DNA from: Buttiauxella sp. B2
GTDB lineage: Bacteria; Pseudomonadota; Gammaproteobacteria; Enterobacterales; Enterobacteriaceae
DNA: 64,000 nucleotides
NCBI RefSeq assembly: GCF_006376615.1
Contig: NZ_VEXQ01000011.1
Coordinates: 1 to 64,000 of the forward strand
Direction of reading: 5' to 3'
Shown here: piece after piece, positions 1 to 9,801 of the stretch
Layout: the number at the start of each line of letters is the position of its first letter
Position numbering within the stretch: position 1 is the first letter of the stretch
Made by a program: the position numbers and the translations under genes
The notes under the pieces: model-generated
Told to the model about the DNA's origin: nothing
The model's input: the letters and a program-made list of their open reading frames with translations, nothing else
The model's database searches: none

Positions 1-625
1 CCTAAATTCGCGTTAATTTTACTGACTGCTGCATTCCACAGCAAAACCCCGCCTTATACGCAGTTGTGCACAAAGTTATCCACAATCACATCGGTATTTT
101 CAACCGAGAGCCCTAAATGATGCACTAAGTTTAGTTAACATCACCCTTAAGGTAGCCCTACACACATTACCTGGCCTGTAGATAGACCCGTTTTAGTTCC
201 CTGCCCTTTATGAGATCCCGGCCAAAAAGGAATATCGTCTATATATAAAGGATAGATAATGTGAGTCTGTACCGCATCACGGGGTTTTACGTCGTTGTAG
301 TCGGGAGGCAACATCGAGTTTACCGGCCTTTACCACCCTTCTTTTCTTCTTTGTGTTCTCCCGTCGGCTTTATCTCTTCTATATATATGCATTCAGATCT
401 ACAGGGGTGACCCTGACCCCGAATCTGTTCCAATCATAATCAGGAGTAACCGTCTTCGTATACTGGCAACCCTATCCAACGAAAAGCGTTTACGAAATAC
501 AGGGCTGCCAAAAGGAAAATCGAATTGATGCCGTTTGAGCGGGCATCCCAATTGTGGGGACAGACACTGAAAGAAACATTCCTGGCCGGTCACAACGGTA
601 TTAAGTAATAAGACCCCCTCAGAAA
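1..625. other. Left flank without a recognised gene
   Basis: I recognise no complete gene here. A perfect DnaA-box consensus (TTATCCACA) lies at 76-84. A stop-free plus-strand frame runs from 450 to a TAA at 606-608, with an ATG at 528. Its 52 codons look protein-like (ending in the residues AGHNGIK), so it may be the 3' remnant of an island gene, but I cannot name it. The stretch ends at the outermost att-like repeat. Confidence 0.4.
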
Positions 626-660
626 TGAGGTCTATTTACATACATATGGTGCAAAGGCGA
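626..660. repeat. Distal att-like copy of the tRNA-Leu 3' end (site A)
   Basis: The 18 bases at 626-643 (TGAGGTCTATTTACATAC) are identical to 10510-10527 and 28372-28389. They are followed by ATGGTGC-AAAGGC, a degraded version of the tRNA-Leu 3' end. The upstream half of the terminator hairpin is also partly kept (agaccccctc). This is most simply the far attachment site of the island chain at the tRNA gene. The ychF remnant begins immediately inside it. Confidence 0.7.
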
Positions 661-1423
661 CCCACGTCTGGACAAGCTGGCTGGAATCGTAAAACCTCAG
701 CGCATTATGCCAACCACCATGGAATTCGTTGATATTGCAGTTCTGGTAAAAGGCGCGTCGAAAGACGAAGGCCTGGGCAACCAGTTCCTGACCAACATTC
801 GTGAAACCGAAGCTATCGGCCACGTGGTGCGCTGTTTCGAGAACGACAACATCATCCACGTGAATAATAAAGTGGACCCGGCTGATGACATCGACGTTAT
901 CAATACCGAGCTGGCGTTGTCCGACCTCGATACCTGCGAACGTGCGATTCACCGCGGACGGAAGAAAGCTAAAGACGGCGATAAAGACGCAAAAGCTGAA
1001 CTGATTGCGCTGGAAAAATGCCTGCCACAGCTTGAGAACGCTAGCATGCTGCGTTCGTTGGAGCTGGCCGAAGAAGACAAGGACACTATCAAATATCTGA
1101 ACTTCCTGGTGCTGAAACCAACCATGTACATCGCCAACGTTAACGAAGATGGTTATGAAAATAACCCATACCTCGATATCGAGCGTGAAATCACCGCAGC
1201 TGAAGGTTCCGTTGTGGTTACCGTCAGTGCTGCGGTTGAATCAGGCAGCGGGTAAATCCACACCGACTTCGAAAAAGGCTTCATCCGCGCACAAACTATC
1301 GCGTACAAAGACTTCATCACCTACAAGGGTGAGCAAGGCGCGAAAGAAGCCGGAAAGATGCGTGCTAAAGGCAAAGACTACATCGTTAAAGATGGCGATG
1401 TGATGAACTTCTTGTTCAACGTC
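656..1423 (+). pseudogene. ychF: ychF remnant (Obg-like ATPase), internally deleted
   Basis: Codons from about 656 match YchF, the ribosome-associated Obg-family ATPase of about 363 residues, starting near residue 50 (DPRLDKLAG). They continue through the conserved [17 protein letters not shown] and [13 protein letters not shown] segments. Frame 707-1252 then hits TAA at 1253. The reading resumes at once with the C-terminal TGS-domain end ([14 protein letters not shown] to [12 protein letters not shown], 1256-1423). About 85-90 residues in between are missing, the N-terminal P-loop region is absent and the native stop is lost. Several otherwise conserved residues differ, so this is a decayed extra copy, not the working gene, which should lie elsewhere in the chromosome. 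Confidence 0.88.
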
Positions 1424-1452
1424 TACATCTCCTTCTTCGTATCACCCTTAAG

Positions 1453-1481
1453 AAAATCCGCGCAATGGCGTGGATTTTTAT
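1453..1481. terminator. Rho-independent terminator after the ychF remnant and hydroxyproline operon
   Basis: An imperfect hairpin (AAATCCGCGC - loop - GGCGTGGATTT) is followed by a T run on plus. It is A-rich on the left, so it could work in both directions. On minus it lies 37 bases beyond the stop of the last operon gene. It may be the original ychF terminator carried along with the fragment. Confidence 0.6.
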
Positions 1482-1517
1482 TTTCAGAACGGTTCAAACC
1501 GTGGAAAAAAAATATTC

Positions 1518-2759
1518 TTAGCTAAAACGAGATATTGAATAGGGTGAAAGATCGAAGTTTGCGTTCTTTTCAAACACCAGATCGGCAATTAATCTGCCGG
1601 TCGTTGCCGACTGCGTCAGCCCGAGATGCCCATGACCAAAGGCATAAAAAACGTGCTGGTGTAAACCAGATCGGCTGATGACTGGCAGGCTGTCTGGAGT
1701 ACTTGGACGGTGCCCAGCCCAGGCAATACCTTCTGTATTTTTCAGTGTTGGCAAATACATTTTTGCCAGTTTGGTCAACACTGCTGAACGCTTATAGTTT
1801 GGTTTATTCTCAATCCCTCCGAACTCTGCTGCTCCGCCAATGCGCAAACCACAGCTGAGAGGGGTGACGACAAATTTTCGTTCGGCAAAGATCACTTCAC
1901 GAGACAGAGTTATTCCCGACTGCTGAATGGTGGTGTTATAACCCCGCTCGCTCTCCACACAACTCTTCTCGCCCAACAAATGGGCCAGCGATTTCGACCA
2001 GACACCTGCGGCAATCACCACGTCATCCGTGGAAAAAACTCGTCCATCAGTCAGTTTTATCTGCTGAACACCGTGATCTGCGACATGGAGGTTTTGAACT
2101 TCACCCTGAATAACTTTGACACCCTGTTGAGTCAGCCACTGGCGCAACTCATCAACAATGACCTTCGGGTCGCTGACATAAGCCGCCTGAGAGGCAAAAA
2201 CCGCATGTCGAACCCGCTCACCCAGGGCAGGCTCAAGCGTCCTGGCCTCGTTAGCGGAGAGATACTGCATCTCCACCCCCGCCTTTTTCCGCATCTCCCA
2301 GGTCGGTTTATCCGCCTCAAAACCGGCGTCACTCTCATAGACAATCAACGCACCGTTGCGATGTAGTTTGTCGGTTAAGCGAGCCTCTTCGAGCATCGGC
2401 AGCAGATCGTCGTACACCCGAAGATTCAAGGCTGATAAAGCCCGATGAATACGCAGCGACTCTTTTTGCTTGCCCGCCTTATAAAACCGATAAAGCCAGG
2501 GAAGCAGTTTTAACGCATAGGAAGGTCTGACGGAGAGTGGTCCCAGAGGGTCCAGCATCCAACCAGGCACTTTCCAGAATACGCCGGGGACAGCTGCTGG
2601 ATTCACTTCCATAACGGCTATCGAGCCAGCATTACCAAATGACGTTTTATCCCCCGCGGGATCTCGGTCAATAATGGTAACTTGTGCCCCTTCTTTATAA
2701 AGATAATAAGCGACTGAAAGTCCGATAATCCCTGCGCCAACGACTGTCACTTTTTTCAT
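1518..2759 (-). CDS. FAD-dependent D-hydroxyproline/D-amino acid dehydrogenase (DadA-like)
   Basis: A 413-residue DAO-family flavoprotein. The N-terminal dinucleotide-binding motif VGAGIIG (residues 7-13) binds FAD, and a late segment ([11 protein letters not shown]-terminal) closes the FAD site as in DadA. DadA-type enzymes oxidise D-amino acids to imino acids and pass electrons to the membrane chain. Next to a hydroxyproline epimerase, the expected substrate is cis-4-hydroxy-D-proline, giving 1-pyrroline-4-hydroxy-2-carboxylate, the role of HypO/LhpB-type enzymes. It is the last gene of the minus-strand operon, 70 bases after the ketimine reductase gene. No signal peptide is apparent. Family assignment is firm; the exact substrate is inferred from its neighbours. 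Confidence 0.85.
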   Translation of the reverse strand: MKKVTVVGAGIIGLSVAYYLYKEGAQVTIIDRDPAGDKTSFGNAGSIAVMEVNPAAVPGVFWKVPGWMLDPLGPLSVRPSYALKLLPWLYRFYKAGKQKESLRIHRALSALNLRVYDDLLPMLEEARLTDKLHRNGALIVYESDAGFEADKPTWEMRKKAGVEMQYLSANEARTLEPALGERVRHAVFASQAAYVSDPKVIVDELRQWLTQQGVKVIQGEVQNLHVADHGVQQIKLTDGRVFSTDDVVIAAGVWSKSLAHLLGEKSCVESERGYNTTIQQSGITLSREVIFAERKFVVTPLSCGLRIGGAAEFGGIENKPNYKRSAVLTKLAKMYLPTLKNTEGIAWAGHRPSTPDSLPVISRSGLHQHVFYAFGHGHLGLTQSATTGRLIADLVFEKNANFDLSPYSISRFS

Positions 2760-2829
2760 GTCTTTACCTTAGCCTTGCGGTTATGCAGGCTGCTGTTTTT
2801 CACACAATGAGGAGTCATCTTTCACAGCC

Positions 2830-3831
2830 TTAACGCAGATTAATCAAGTCCTGATACAAGGAGTCACTAATATTCAGCCCCTGAGCGAGGCTTTGTTCAC
2901 GCGCAGCGTAACGCCGTTGTGAAGGAAGACGCGCCCCTTGTCCCACGATGGAATCAAACAGCACTTCTGCTCGCTGCAGATTATCTTCTGTAGAAGCCCC
3001 CAGGAAACCCTGCGGGTTGAAAGCTATCAGCAATTCACCATGGTAAGGCGATGAGTTCGTACCCCGATCGTATTCCAGTGATTCAGCACTGGTCAGGTCA
3101 CCAATCAGTGGACCAGCAATCAGCTCAATCATCGCCGCCAGAGCAGACCCTTTATGGCCGCCGAAGGTCAACATCGCGCCATGGTCAATAACCTCGGCAG
3201 CATCGGTGCAGGCGTTGCCAGCACGATCAATACCCCATCCTTCCGGGATCGTTTTACCCTCACGCCGATGGAGTTGAATCTCCCCCCGAGCCACCTCACT
3301 GGTGGCAAAGTCGAAGATAAAAGGAGGGAAGTTTTTACGTGGCCAGCCAAACGCCATTGGGTTGGTACCAAATACCGGGGATTGTCCCCCAGCCGGTGCA
3401 ACCCATGCATGGCTGGGCGTAAAGGCCATCGCCACCAGATCGGCATCAGTCAGCTTTTCAATTTCTGCCCACAGGGCGGAAAAGTGCACGCAATGATTAA
3501 TCGCCATCGCCGCGATCCCCTGAGCGCGCGCTTTCTTCTGCAACAAAGGCAAACCTGCCTCAAAAGCTAACGGAGAGAAGCCCCCCTGAGCATCAACTGC
3601 CAGCAACCCTGGGGCGAGATCTTTGATTTTTGGTTGTGCATCGGGGATCACTTTGCCGTTTTTCAAGGTGCTCACACAGCCCAGGGTTCGCCATAATCCG
3701 TGTGATGCACAGCCATCAATCTCGCCCGAAACAATGGTTTCCATCACAGCATTAGCATTGGGTTGGTCGAGCCCGGCATTGAGTAGAATATCCAGAACCA
3801 ACTCTTTGGCCTGATCAATACTGAGTTTCAT
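2830..3831 (-). CDS. Malate/lactate-dehydrogenase-2 family oxidoreductase, probable 1-pyrroline-2-carboxylate reductase
   Basis: A 333-residue member of the Ldh2/MDG2 NAD(P)H-dependent family. Family features include INHCVHFSALW (about residues 109-120, catalytic His region), GGQSPVFGTNPMAFGWP and, near the C terminus, GGHKGSALA. Relatives include DpkA and LhpD-type reductases, which convert cyclic ketimines such as 1-pyrroline-2-carboxylate to L-proline. In this cluster it could recover D-proline or 3-hydroxyproline products, or act as a malate/sulfolactate-type dehydrogenase; sequence alone does not decide. Its ATG overlaps the 3' end of the aldehyde dehydrogenase gene by 17 bases, so the two are translationally coupled. 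Confidence 0.75.
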   Translation of the reverse strand: MKLSIDQAKELVLDILLNAGLDQPNANAVMETIVSGEIDGCASHGLWRTLGCVSTLKNGKVIPDAQPKIKDLAPGLLAVDAQGGFSPLAFEAGLPLLQKKARAQGIAAMAINHCVHFSALWAEIEKLTDADLVAMAFTPSHAWVAPAGGQSPVFGTNPMAFGWPRKNFPPFIFDFATSEVARGEIQLHRREGKTIPEGWGIDRAGNACTDAAEVIDHGAMLTFGGHKGSALAAMIELIAGPLIGDLTSAESLEYDRGTNSSPYHGELLIAFNPQGFLGASTEDNLQRAEVLFDSIVGQGARLPSQRRYAAREQSLAQGLNISDSLYQDLINLR

Positions 3832-5419
3832 GCTGGATCTCCTGGAGCTGATCGCAGGTGTAAACGCCGTTCACCAGACGCATGATCCCCAGAGGGTTTC
3901 CATCCTGCAACGCCTCTGGCAGCAAGTGCTGAGGATAGTTTTGGTAACAAACTGGGCGCAGGTAGCGATCGATTGCCAGCGTGCCTACCGAACTACCACG
4001 AGAGTCAGATGTCGCAGGATAAGGTCCGCCATGTACCATGGCATCACAAACTTCCACCCCGGTAGGATAGCCATTTAGCAACAGACGTCCGGCTTTTTGC
4101 TCCAGTACCGGCACCAAAGTAGAGAATTGCTGTAAGTCCTCCGGCTCGGCAATCAGCGTAGCGGTGAGTTGCCCGCGCAGCCCTCGTAGAGTTTGCAGTA
4201 ATTGTTCAGCATCCTGCACTTCTATCACCACAGTAACTGGACCAAAGACTTCTTCTTGTAATAGCGCATCACCCTCAATCAGCAATTGAGCTTCAGCCTG
4301 AAACAGCTGCGGGCTAGCCTGTTTGCCGTTTTGCTCTTTGCCCGCCAGTTGGATAACTCCATCATGCTGGCGTAGCGCTGACAGACCTTTTTCATAACTG
4401 GCCAGCGTGCCCCGATTTAACATGGTTTGCGGCGGGCTGGCATCGATTCTGTCTTTCAACGTCTGCATAAATGCACTGAATGCCACAGAGCGAATGCCGA
4501 TAATCATGCCGGGATTAGTGCAAAACTGCCCACAACCTGCGGTCACAGAATCAGTTAGCTCACCAGCAATTTGCTCCCCACGCTGGATTAACGCCTGTGG
4601 CAATAAAATTACCGGATTGATGCTGCTCATTTCGGCAAATACCGGAATGGGATGTGGGCGTGCAGCGGCCATGTCGCAGATAGCACGACCGCCTTTTAAA
4701 GAGCCGGTAAAGCCTACGGCCTGTATAGCCGGATGTTTAACCACGACCGCGCCAATATCCTGGCCATAGATCATATTAAATACACCAGCAGGCATACCGC
4801 ATTTATCGGCGGCACGAAGAATGGCATCAGCTACATATTCTGCGGTGGCCATATGGCCTGAATGAGCTTTCATCACAACCGTACAGCCAGCCGCCAGCGC
4901 CGATGCGGTATCGCCACCTGCGGTAGAAAAAGCCAACGGGAAGTTGCTGGCACCAAATACGGCAACTGGCCCTACTCCCATACGCACCTGGCGGAGATCA
5001 GGACGCGGTAAGGGCTTTCTTTTCGGTAGTGCGCAGTCAATGCGTGCGCCCAGGTAATCGCCACGGCGCAACACGGTAGCAAACAAACGCATCTGCCCGC
5101 TCGTACGCGCCCGCTCTCCCACAATACGTCCCTGCGGTAATGCAGTCTCGCGCATCACCAACTGGATAAAGTCGTCACCAAACGCATCAAGTTCATCAGC
5201 GATAGTTTCAAGAAATTCCGCTCGTTGCTCAGGAGACGTCAGCCGGTACTCGGCAAAAGCCGATTGAGCGCCGTCACAGGCCTGGTTAGCCTCACTTTCG
5301 GTTGCCTGGTAAAAAGAGAAAGGCAAGGCTTCCCCACTGTGCGCATCATAACTGGTCAGCGTTTGGTTACTTTGGCCGCTTCTCTTACCTTTGATGTAAT
5401 TTTTTCCAACAATGCTCAT
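3815..5419 (-). CDS. 2,5-dioxovalerate (2-oxoglutarate semialdehyde) dehydrogenase
   Basis: A 534-residue aldehyde dehydrogenase of the KGSADH type. Visible active-site elements are FGASNFPLAFS with Asn159, Lys184 (VVMKAHSGH), GFTGS at 236-240, the general base Glu263 (FAEMSS) and the nucleophile Cys300 (GCGQFCTNPG). The FAEMSSINPV signature is typical of 2-oxoglutarate-semialdehyde dehydrogenases. The reaction, oxidation to 2-oxoglutarate with NAD(P), is the final step of hydroxyproline (and of some sugar-acid) catabolism. It follows the epimerase gene by 63 bases and overlaps the next gene. The ATG at 5419 gives a normal family N terminus. Function is well supported by context. Confidence 0.9.
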   Translation of the reverse strand: MSIVGKNYIKGKRSGQSNQTLTSYDAHSGEALPFSFYQATESEANQACDGAQSAFAEYRLTSPEQRAEFLETIADELDAFGDDFIQLVMRETALPQGRIVGERARTSGQMRLFATVLRRGDYLGARIDCALPKRKPLPRPDLRQVRMGVGPVAVFGASNFPLAFSTAGGDTASALAAGCTVVMKAHSGHMATAEYVADAILRAADKCGMPAGVFNMIYGQDIGAVVVKHPAIQAVGFTGSLKGGRAICDMAAARPHPIPVFAEMSSINPVILLPQALIQRGEQIAGELTDSVTAGCGQFCTNPGMIIGIRSVAFSAFMQTLKDRIDASPPQTMLNRGTLASYEKGLSALRQHDGVIQLAGKEQNGKQASPQLFQAEAQLLIEGDALLQEEVFGPVTVVIEVQDAEQLLQTLRGLRGQLTATLIAEPEDLQQFSTLVPVLEQKAGRLLLNGYPTGVEVCDAMVHGGPYPATSDSRGSSVGTLAIDRYLRPVCYQNYPQHLLPEALQDGNPLGIMRLVNGVYTCDQLQEIQHETQY

Positions 5420-5482
5420 CGTGATGATCCTGTGTCCATGTGATGATAAGTAAAGGTTTCAGTGCTTACCCTGCGAGGGCAA

Positions 5483-6412
5483 TCATGTAACGCCCCAGGC
5501 AAAAGGATCCTCTTTATCAATCAATAACGTTGTTTCTGCACAGACCGAGGCACTGCCGCGAATAACAGGCTGAATGCCTTTTTCCAGGGGTTCATAGTGA
5601 GCTTCAAAGACGCTGCCAATCACGCTGGCTTGTCGCCAGATCTTGTGCGCAGGCAATTTCCCGTCGGCAGCCAGACAGGCAAGCTTAGCGCTGGTTCCTG
5701 TTCCGCAAGGCGAGCGGTCATAAGCTCCACCGGGGCACATAACAAAACTGCGGCTGTCGGCAGAGTCATCACTGGAAAACAACTCAATATGATCAATCAG
5801 CTCGTCATTTTCAGCGAAAATGGCTTGCCGCTGTAACTCTCTTTGGATCTCCACAGTGAACTCGGAAAGCCTGGAAATATTCTCTCGGGAAATCGTCAAG
5901 CCATGGTCATTAACCAAAAAGAACCAGTTTCCTCCCCAGACAATATCACCGGTTATCCTGCCCAAGTTTGGGCTTTCCAGAACCACCGCTTTTTTATATC
6001 GCCAGGAAGGAACATTACGCACGCTGACCGAATAGTCTTCATGCAATATAGCCGTGACGTCGCCAACTGGTGTTTCCAGCTTGTGCGTTCCGGGGGAGAT
6101 TTTCCTCATATAGGCCAGCGAGCGCACCAATCCGATAGTGCCGTGTCCACACATGCCGAGATAGCCGGCATTATTGAAAAAAATGACTCCAGCACTGGCC
6201 GAAGGATCGACCGGTGTGCAAAGTAAAGCGCCAACTAACACATCATTACCACGAGGTTCAAGAATGCAGGCGCGACGATAATGGTCATATTCGCGAGCCA
6301 AAATTTCCCGTCTCTCTTTCATTGAGCCATTACCCAGGTCAGGAAAACCGTCTATCACCAGACGAGTCGGTTCTCCGCCGGTATGAGAGTCGATAATGGA
6401 AATTCTTTGCAT
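5483..6412 (-). CDS. 4-hydroxyproline 2-epimerase (proline racemase family)
   Basis: A 309-residue proline-racemase-family enzyme. Both catalytic cysteines are present: Cys88 in MCGHGTIG and Cys236 in DRSPCGTGT. Two cysteines indicate racemase/epimerase chemistry, whereas trans-3-hydroxyproline dehydratases have Thr at the second place. CGHG and the overall pattern fit HypRE/LhpA-type 4-hydroxyproline epimerases, which turn trans-4-hydroxy-L-proline into cis-4-hydroxy-D-proline. I chose the ATG at 6412, because GAGGAA stands 8 bases before it and the protein then starts with the family's [18 protein letters not shown] longer frame upstream overlaps the regulator gene and has no homology to support it. 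Confidence 0.92.
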   Translation of the reverse strand: MQRISIIDSHTGGEPTRLVIDGFPDLGNGSMKERREILAREYDHYRRACILEPRGNDVLVGALLCTPVDPSASAGVIFFNNAGYLGMCGHGTIGLVRSLAYMRKISPGTHKLETPVGDVTAILHEDYSVSVRNVPSWRYKKAVVLESPNLGRITGDIVWGGNWFFLVNDHGLTISRENISRLSEFTVEIQRELQRQAIFAENDELIDHIELFSSDDSADSRSFVMCPGGAYDRSPCGTGTSAKLACLAADGKLPAHKIWRQASVIGSVFEAHYEPLEKGIQPVIRGSASVCAETTLLIDKEDPFAWGVT

Positions 6413-6435
6413 AATTATTTCCTCAAGGATGCGTG

Positions 6436-7104
6436 TTATTTTTGATTTAGGTTGTCCAGTAGCGACTGGCAAACACCGTATATATGTTGTTTCAGTATGG
6501 CGACGACCTTTTCCACCTCTCCTTTGCGGCATAAGGCAATAATTTCGGCATGTTCGCGATCGGCTCTGGCTTTGCCGTCAGAGAGACTGATCTGCATGCG
6601 CAGATATCGTTCCAGTTTCTGGTTGATCATCCTCACTGTTTCCACAATCAGTGGGCGATTAGCCGCATGATAGAGCGCGGCATGAAACTCCCAGTTCAGA
6701 TTCGACCAGTTCTGGATATTGGTATCAGAAACATAGCGCTCATAAGCTTCGTCAATAAGGGCAAAGTCACGATCCTTCATCGCAGGCACCGATAACTCCA
6801 GAAGGCGAACCTCCAGTAAGATCCTTATTTCGAATAACTGAGCCAGCTCATCGTCACTCATCCTTGTCACAATGGCGCCGCGATTCCTGACAAAAATAAC
6901 CAGCCCTTCCGCCTCGAGTTTTTTTAAAGCTTCACGGACTGGAATCTTGCTGACATTAAACTTTTTGGCTACCTCATCCTGGCGAATAGGTTCATTTTCA
7001 TCGAAATATTCACTGAGAATGGCTCGCCTTAAATATTGAGCAATGACCTCTGAGGTCGAAGGCACTTTTGTCAAATCAGGTGTGTCAAATGGCTTCATAT
7101 TCAC
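6436..7104 (-). CDS. GntR-family regulator (FadR/FCD subfamily) of the hydroxyproline operon
   Basis: A 222-residue regulator. The N-terminal winged helix spans about residues 15-80 ([13 protein letters not shown] to [19 protein letters not shown], the classic GntR helix-turn-helix). A C-terminal all-helical FCD domain has the metal-binding pattern expected near [12 protein letters not shown], and a later HAEII. FCD regulators sense small organic acids or amino acids. It sits inside the operon between the deaminase and the epimerase, 23 bases from the latter. The palindrome ATCGTATACGAT at 9802-9813 is a good candidate operator for this class. Whether it represses or activates cannot be read from the sequence. 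Confidence 0.9.
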   Translation of the reverse strand: MNMKPFDTPDLTKVPSTSEVIAQYLRRAILSEYFDENEPIRQDEVAKKFNVSKIPVREALKKLEAEGLVIFVRNRGAIVTRMSDDELAQLFEIRILLEVRLLELSVPAMKDRDFALIDEAYERYVSDTNIQNWSNLNWEFHAALYHAANRPLIVETVRMINQKLERYLRMQISLSDGKARADREHAEIIALCRKGEVEKVVAILKQHIYGVCQSLLDNLNQK

Positions 7105-7155
7105 CTTTCACTTTTAACCGTTGGCCTTCTTCCTCAATTGAAGTCATCAATTCAA

Positions 7156-8082
7156 TCAAAGTCGTGACAGACCAACATCAGGAAGCACTGGACGATTTTC
7201 CAGAGCTATCCGCATAATTTCATAGACATGCTCACGATCTGCACCTTGTAATGCCAGACGTGGCGGACGGGTTAACGCGCTCCCTCGACCTGCGATTTCT
7301 TCACACAGCTTGATACATTGCACTAAATCAGGGCGGGCATCGAGATGCAGGATAGGCATCAGCCATTCGTAGATAGGCATGGCCTCAGCAAAGCGGCCCT
7401 CTTTGCACAGGCGGAAAATGGTTTCACCTTCTTTAGGGAAGACGTTAGACATGCCGGATATCCAACCCTCGGCACCGACAGCGAGACTTTCCAGTACTAC
7501 ATCATCGAGGCCTGCAAACAGAATAAAGCGATTACCCACACGGTTGCGGACATCAATAAAACGACGGGTGTCGCCTGAGCTGTCTTTGAAGCAAACAATA
7601 TTCTCGCAATCAGACAGCGAAATCAGAATATCAGGGGTCACATCATTCTTATAAATTGGTGGGTTGTTATATACCATCACCGGCAGATTCGTGTTGTTAG
7701 CCACATATCTGAAATGCTGAGCTGTTTCGTGGGGCTTGGAACTGTAAACCAATGCTGGCATGACCATGATGCCATCAACCCCCACAGCTTCAACGGCTTT
7801 GGCTACTTTTGCCGCACCCACGCTTGTAAATTCAGCAATACCACAAATAACAGGGATTTTTCCGTTGGCCGCATCTTTAGCGACTTCCGTGACAGCCATT
7901 TTCTCGTCAATGGTCAGAGATGTGTTTTCACCCACGCTGCCACAGACAACCAATCCTGAAACGCCATCTTTTACCAGATTACTAATAACTTTATGCGTCG
8001 CGTCCAGGTTGACCGAAAAGTCCTCATTGAACTGAGTGGTAACCGCAGGGAAAACGCCAGTCCAGTTAACATTGTGCGTCAT
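7156..8082 (-). CDS. DapA-family deaminase/dehydratase, probable 1-pyrroline-4-hydroxy-2-carboxylate deaminase
   Basis: A 308-residue member of the dihydrodipicolinate synthase superfamily of class I aldolases. The Schiff-base lysine is Lys166 (VCFKDSSGD), the assisting tyrosine Tyr138 (VYNNPP), and the carboxylate-binding loop is GSVGENT (48-54). In hydroxyproline clusters this family (LhpC/HypD) opens and deaminates 1-pyrroline-4-hydroxy-2-carboxylate to 2-oxoglutarate semialdehyde, the substrate of the adjacent dehydrogenase. Two ATGs are close together (8088 and 8082). AAGGAA touches the first and is well spaced for the second, so I prefer 8082. Confidence 0.88.
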   Translation of the reverse strand: MTHNVNWTGVFPAVTTQFNEDFSVNLDATHKVISNLVKDGVSGLVVCGSVGENTSLTIDEKMAVTEVAKDAANGKIPVICGIAEFTSVGAAKVAKAVEAVGVDGIMVMPALVYSSKPHETAQHFRYVANNTNLPVMVYNNPPIYKNDVTPDILISLSDCENIVCFKDSSGDTRRFIDVRNRVGNRFILFAGLDDVVLESLAVGAEGWISGMSNVFPKEGETIFRLCKEGRFAEAMPIYEWLMPILHLDARPDLVQCIKLCEEIAGRGSALTRPPRLALQGADREHVYEIMRIALENRPVLPDVGLSRL

Positions 8083-8107
8083 TATCATTTCCTTAATAGT
8101 TAATTAA

Positions 8108-9733
8108 TTAAATAATTTTTGCATCATGCAATAGCGAACCTGTTTCTACAGATCCTTCATTTTGGAAACTTTCTTCATCTTCACTTTCTAAATCAACAAG
8201 GGGTTTAGGCAGGCCTACCGCAGCACCCCAGTAATAAATAGCCAGTGCGGAAACTGCCACGACGAGCGTATCAAACGGGTGAGTAATATAACTATGGCCG
8301 CCAAAGGTTCCCGCCCAGGATAAAACCATCATGACAATATAAAAACCGACCAACCATGAAGAAGAAATAATCTGTTGCTTCAAAGATATTTTTTTCGTTG
8401 GCGCAAATCTTGAGAAAATAATATAACCAACAAAGATGACCAACTGCACGCCCAGCAACCAGGAGAGAGTATTCCATCCTGACCAGTAAACAATGAACGA
8501 AGCAATAATAAAGGATAATGGGCCGATAACTGTAAAGCCTGAAACCCTGAATGGACGAGCAAGTTCAGGATGACTCTTCCTTAATGCAGCAGCAGAAATT
8601 GGTGCCAGAGCATAGCTGAGTACCAGCGCTGCCGAGACGACGTTAATCAGGGCCTCCCATGAAGGGAATGGCAGCGTCCAGAAAATTGACAACCCAAAGG
8701 TCAGCCACAATGCAGGCCGTGGTATCCCTGATTTTTCATCAATATTGGTAAATATACGAAATAGCGTTCCTGACTTTGCCCAGGCATACACAATACGTGG
8801 TGTGGCATTCATATAAATGTTGCCACATCCAGCCGGAGAAATAATCGCATCGGAAACCACCAGGTAGCTCAACCAGACTACACCCAGAGTCAAAGCAATA
8901 TCACGGTAAGGCAATGAAAACTCCTTACCGATATTATGCCAACCTTGCGCTAACATTTCGGTCGGGATACTACCGATAAACGCGAGCTGTAATAAAATAT
9001 AAATTACCGCTGACAGCAATACCGATAGGATCATCGCAATAGGAATTGTTTTCTGCGGATTCTTAACTTCACTGGCCACAGAAATAATCGGCGTCAAACC
9101 CAGATAGGCAAAAATCACCCCACCTGCGGAGACCGCCATTTCAATACCGCTCATTCCAAAAGGGGCAAATCCGGCAACTGTTAAGTTAGCGGGTTTAAAG
9201 AAATAATACAGCGTCAGAATAACCAATAGAGGAACGACAAACTTGAAAATACTGATGATATTGTTAGTTCTGGCAAAAGTTTTCACGCTGTTGTAGTTGA
9301 TGTAGAAAAAACCACAGAGGAGCAGAAACTGAACAAGCCAGCCAAGAAGAGTAGGATTACCTGTCCCAGCAAGGGTTAATTCGGGGAACCAGGCCCCGGC
9401 ATACTGCCTTGCAGCGACAACCTCAATGGCAACCAGGCTAGTAAACGCGATGACGGTGATAGACCCCATCAAATAACCCAACAGCGGGCCGTGCGAAATA
9501 ACCGGGTAGGAAATGACGCCACCAGCTCTAGGCAAAGCAGCACCCAACTCGCAAAAAACAAGCCCCAACAGGAAGACAGCAAAACCCCCGATCATCCATG
9601 AAAAGATCCCTGCCGGTCCTGCAATCGCGGAAACATGGCTGGCGGCAAACAGCCAACCCGATCCAAAAATTGCTCCCAGACCAATAAACGTCAGGTCAGT
9701 GAGTGTGAGCTGCTTCTTAAATTTTCCAGACAT
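8108..9733 (-). CDS. APC-family amino acid permease, probable hydroxyproline transporter
   Basis: A 541-residue integral membrane protein of the amino acid-polyamine-organocation family. The first helix carries the family motif (FIGLGAIFGSGWLFA), and about twelve hydrophobic helices follow. The C-terminal tail is long and acidic (ESEDEESFQNEGS). It is the first gene of the operon and ends 25 bases before the deaminase start, which makes a hydroxyproline or proline uptake role likely by context. A GTG at 9739 is possible, but the ATG at 9733 has a better-placed AGGGG. The closest transporter type cannot be decided by eye. Confidence 0.85.
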   Translation of the reverse strand: MSGKFKKQLTLTDLTFIGLGAIFGSGWLFAASHVSAIAGPAGIFSWMIGGFAVFLLGLVFCELGAALPRAGGVISYPVISHGPLLGYLMGSITVIAFTSLVAIEVVAARQYAGAWFPELTLAGTGNPTLLGWLVQFLLLCGFFYINYNSVKTFARTNNIISIFKFVVPLLVILTLYYFFKPANLTVAGFAPFGMSGIEMAVSAGGVIFAYLGLTPIISVASEVKNPQKTIPIAMILSVLLSAVIYILLQLAFIGSIPTEMLAQGWHNIGKEFSLPYRDIALTLGVVWLSYLVVSDAIISPAGCGNIYMNATPRIVYAWAKSGTLFRIFTNIDEKSGIPRPALWLTFGLSIFWTLPFPSWEALINVVSAALVLSYALAPISAAALRKSHPELARPFRVSGFTVIGPLSFIIASFIVYWSGWNTLSWLLGVQLVIFVGYIIFSRFAPTKKISLKQQIISSSWLVGFYIVMMVLSWAGTFGGHSYITHPFDTLVVAVSALAIYYWGAAVGLPKPLVDLESEDEESFQNEGSVETGSLLHDAKII

Positions 9734-9801
9734 AAACACCCCTACTTCATCAGGTTTGATCGTGCTTTACCGTTCTTTTTTATCCGCCCACAACAAAGTA
9801 T

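Noticed and set aside
76-84. A replication origin at the left edge
   Set aside because: One perfect DnaA box is present, but without further boxes, an AT-rich unwinding stretch or an initiator gene nearby it is not enough.
1149-1403. 84-codon plus-strand frame over the end of the ychF remnant
   Set aside because: It is in a different frame from the YchF similarity, which is read directly at 1256-1423.
5483-6532. Longer 349-codon form of the epimerase
   Set aside because: The extra 40 residues have no family similarity and overlap the upstream regulator gene. The ATG at 6412 has a good ribosome-binding site.
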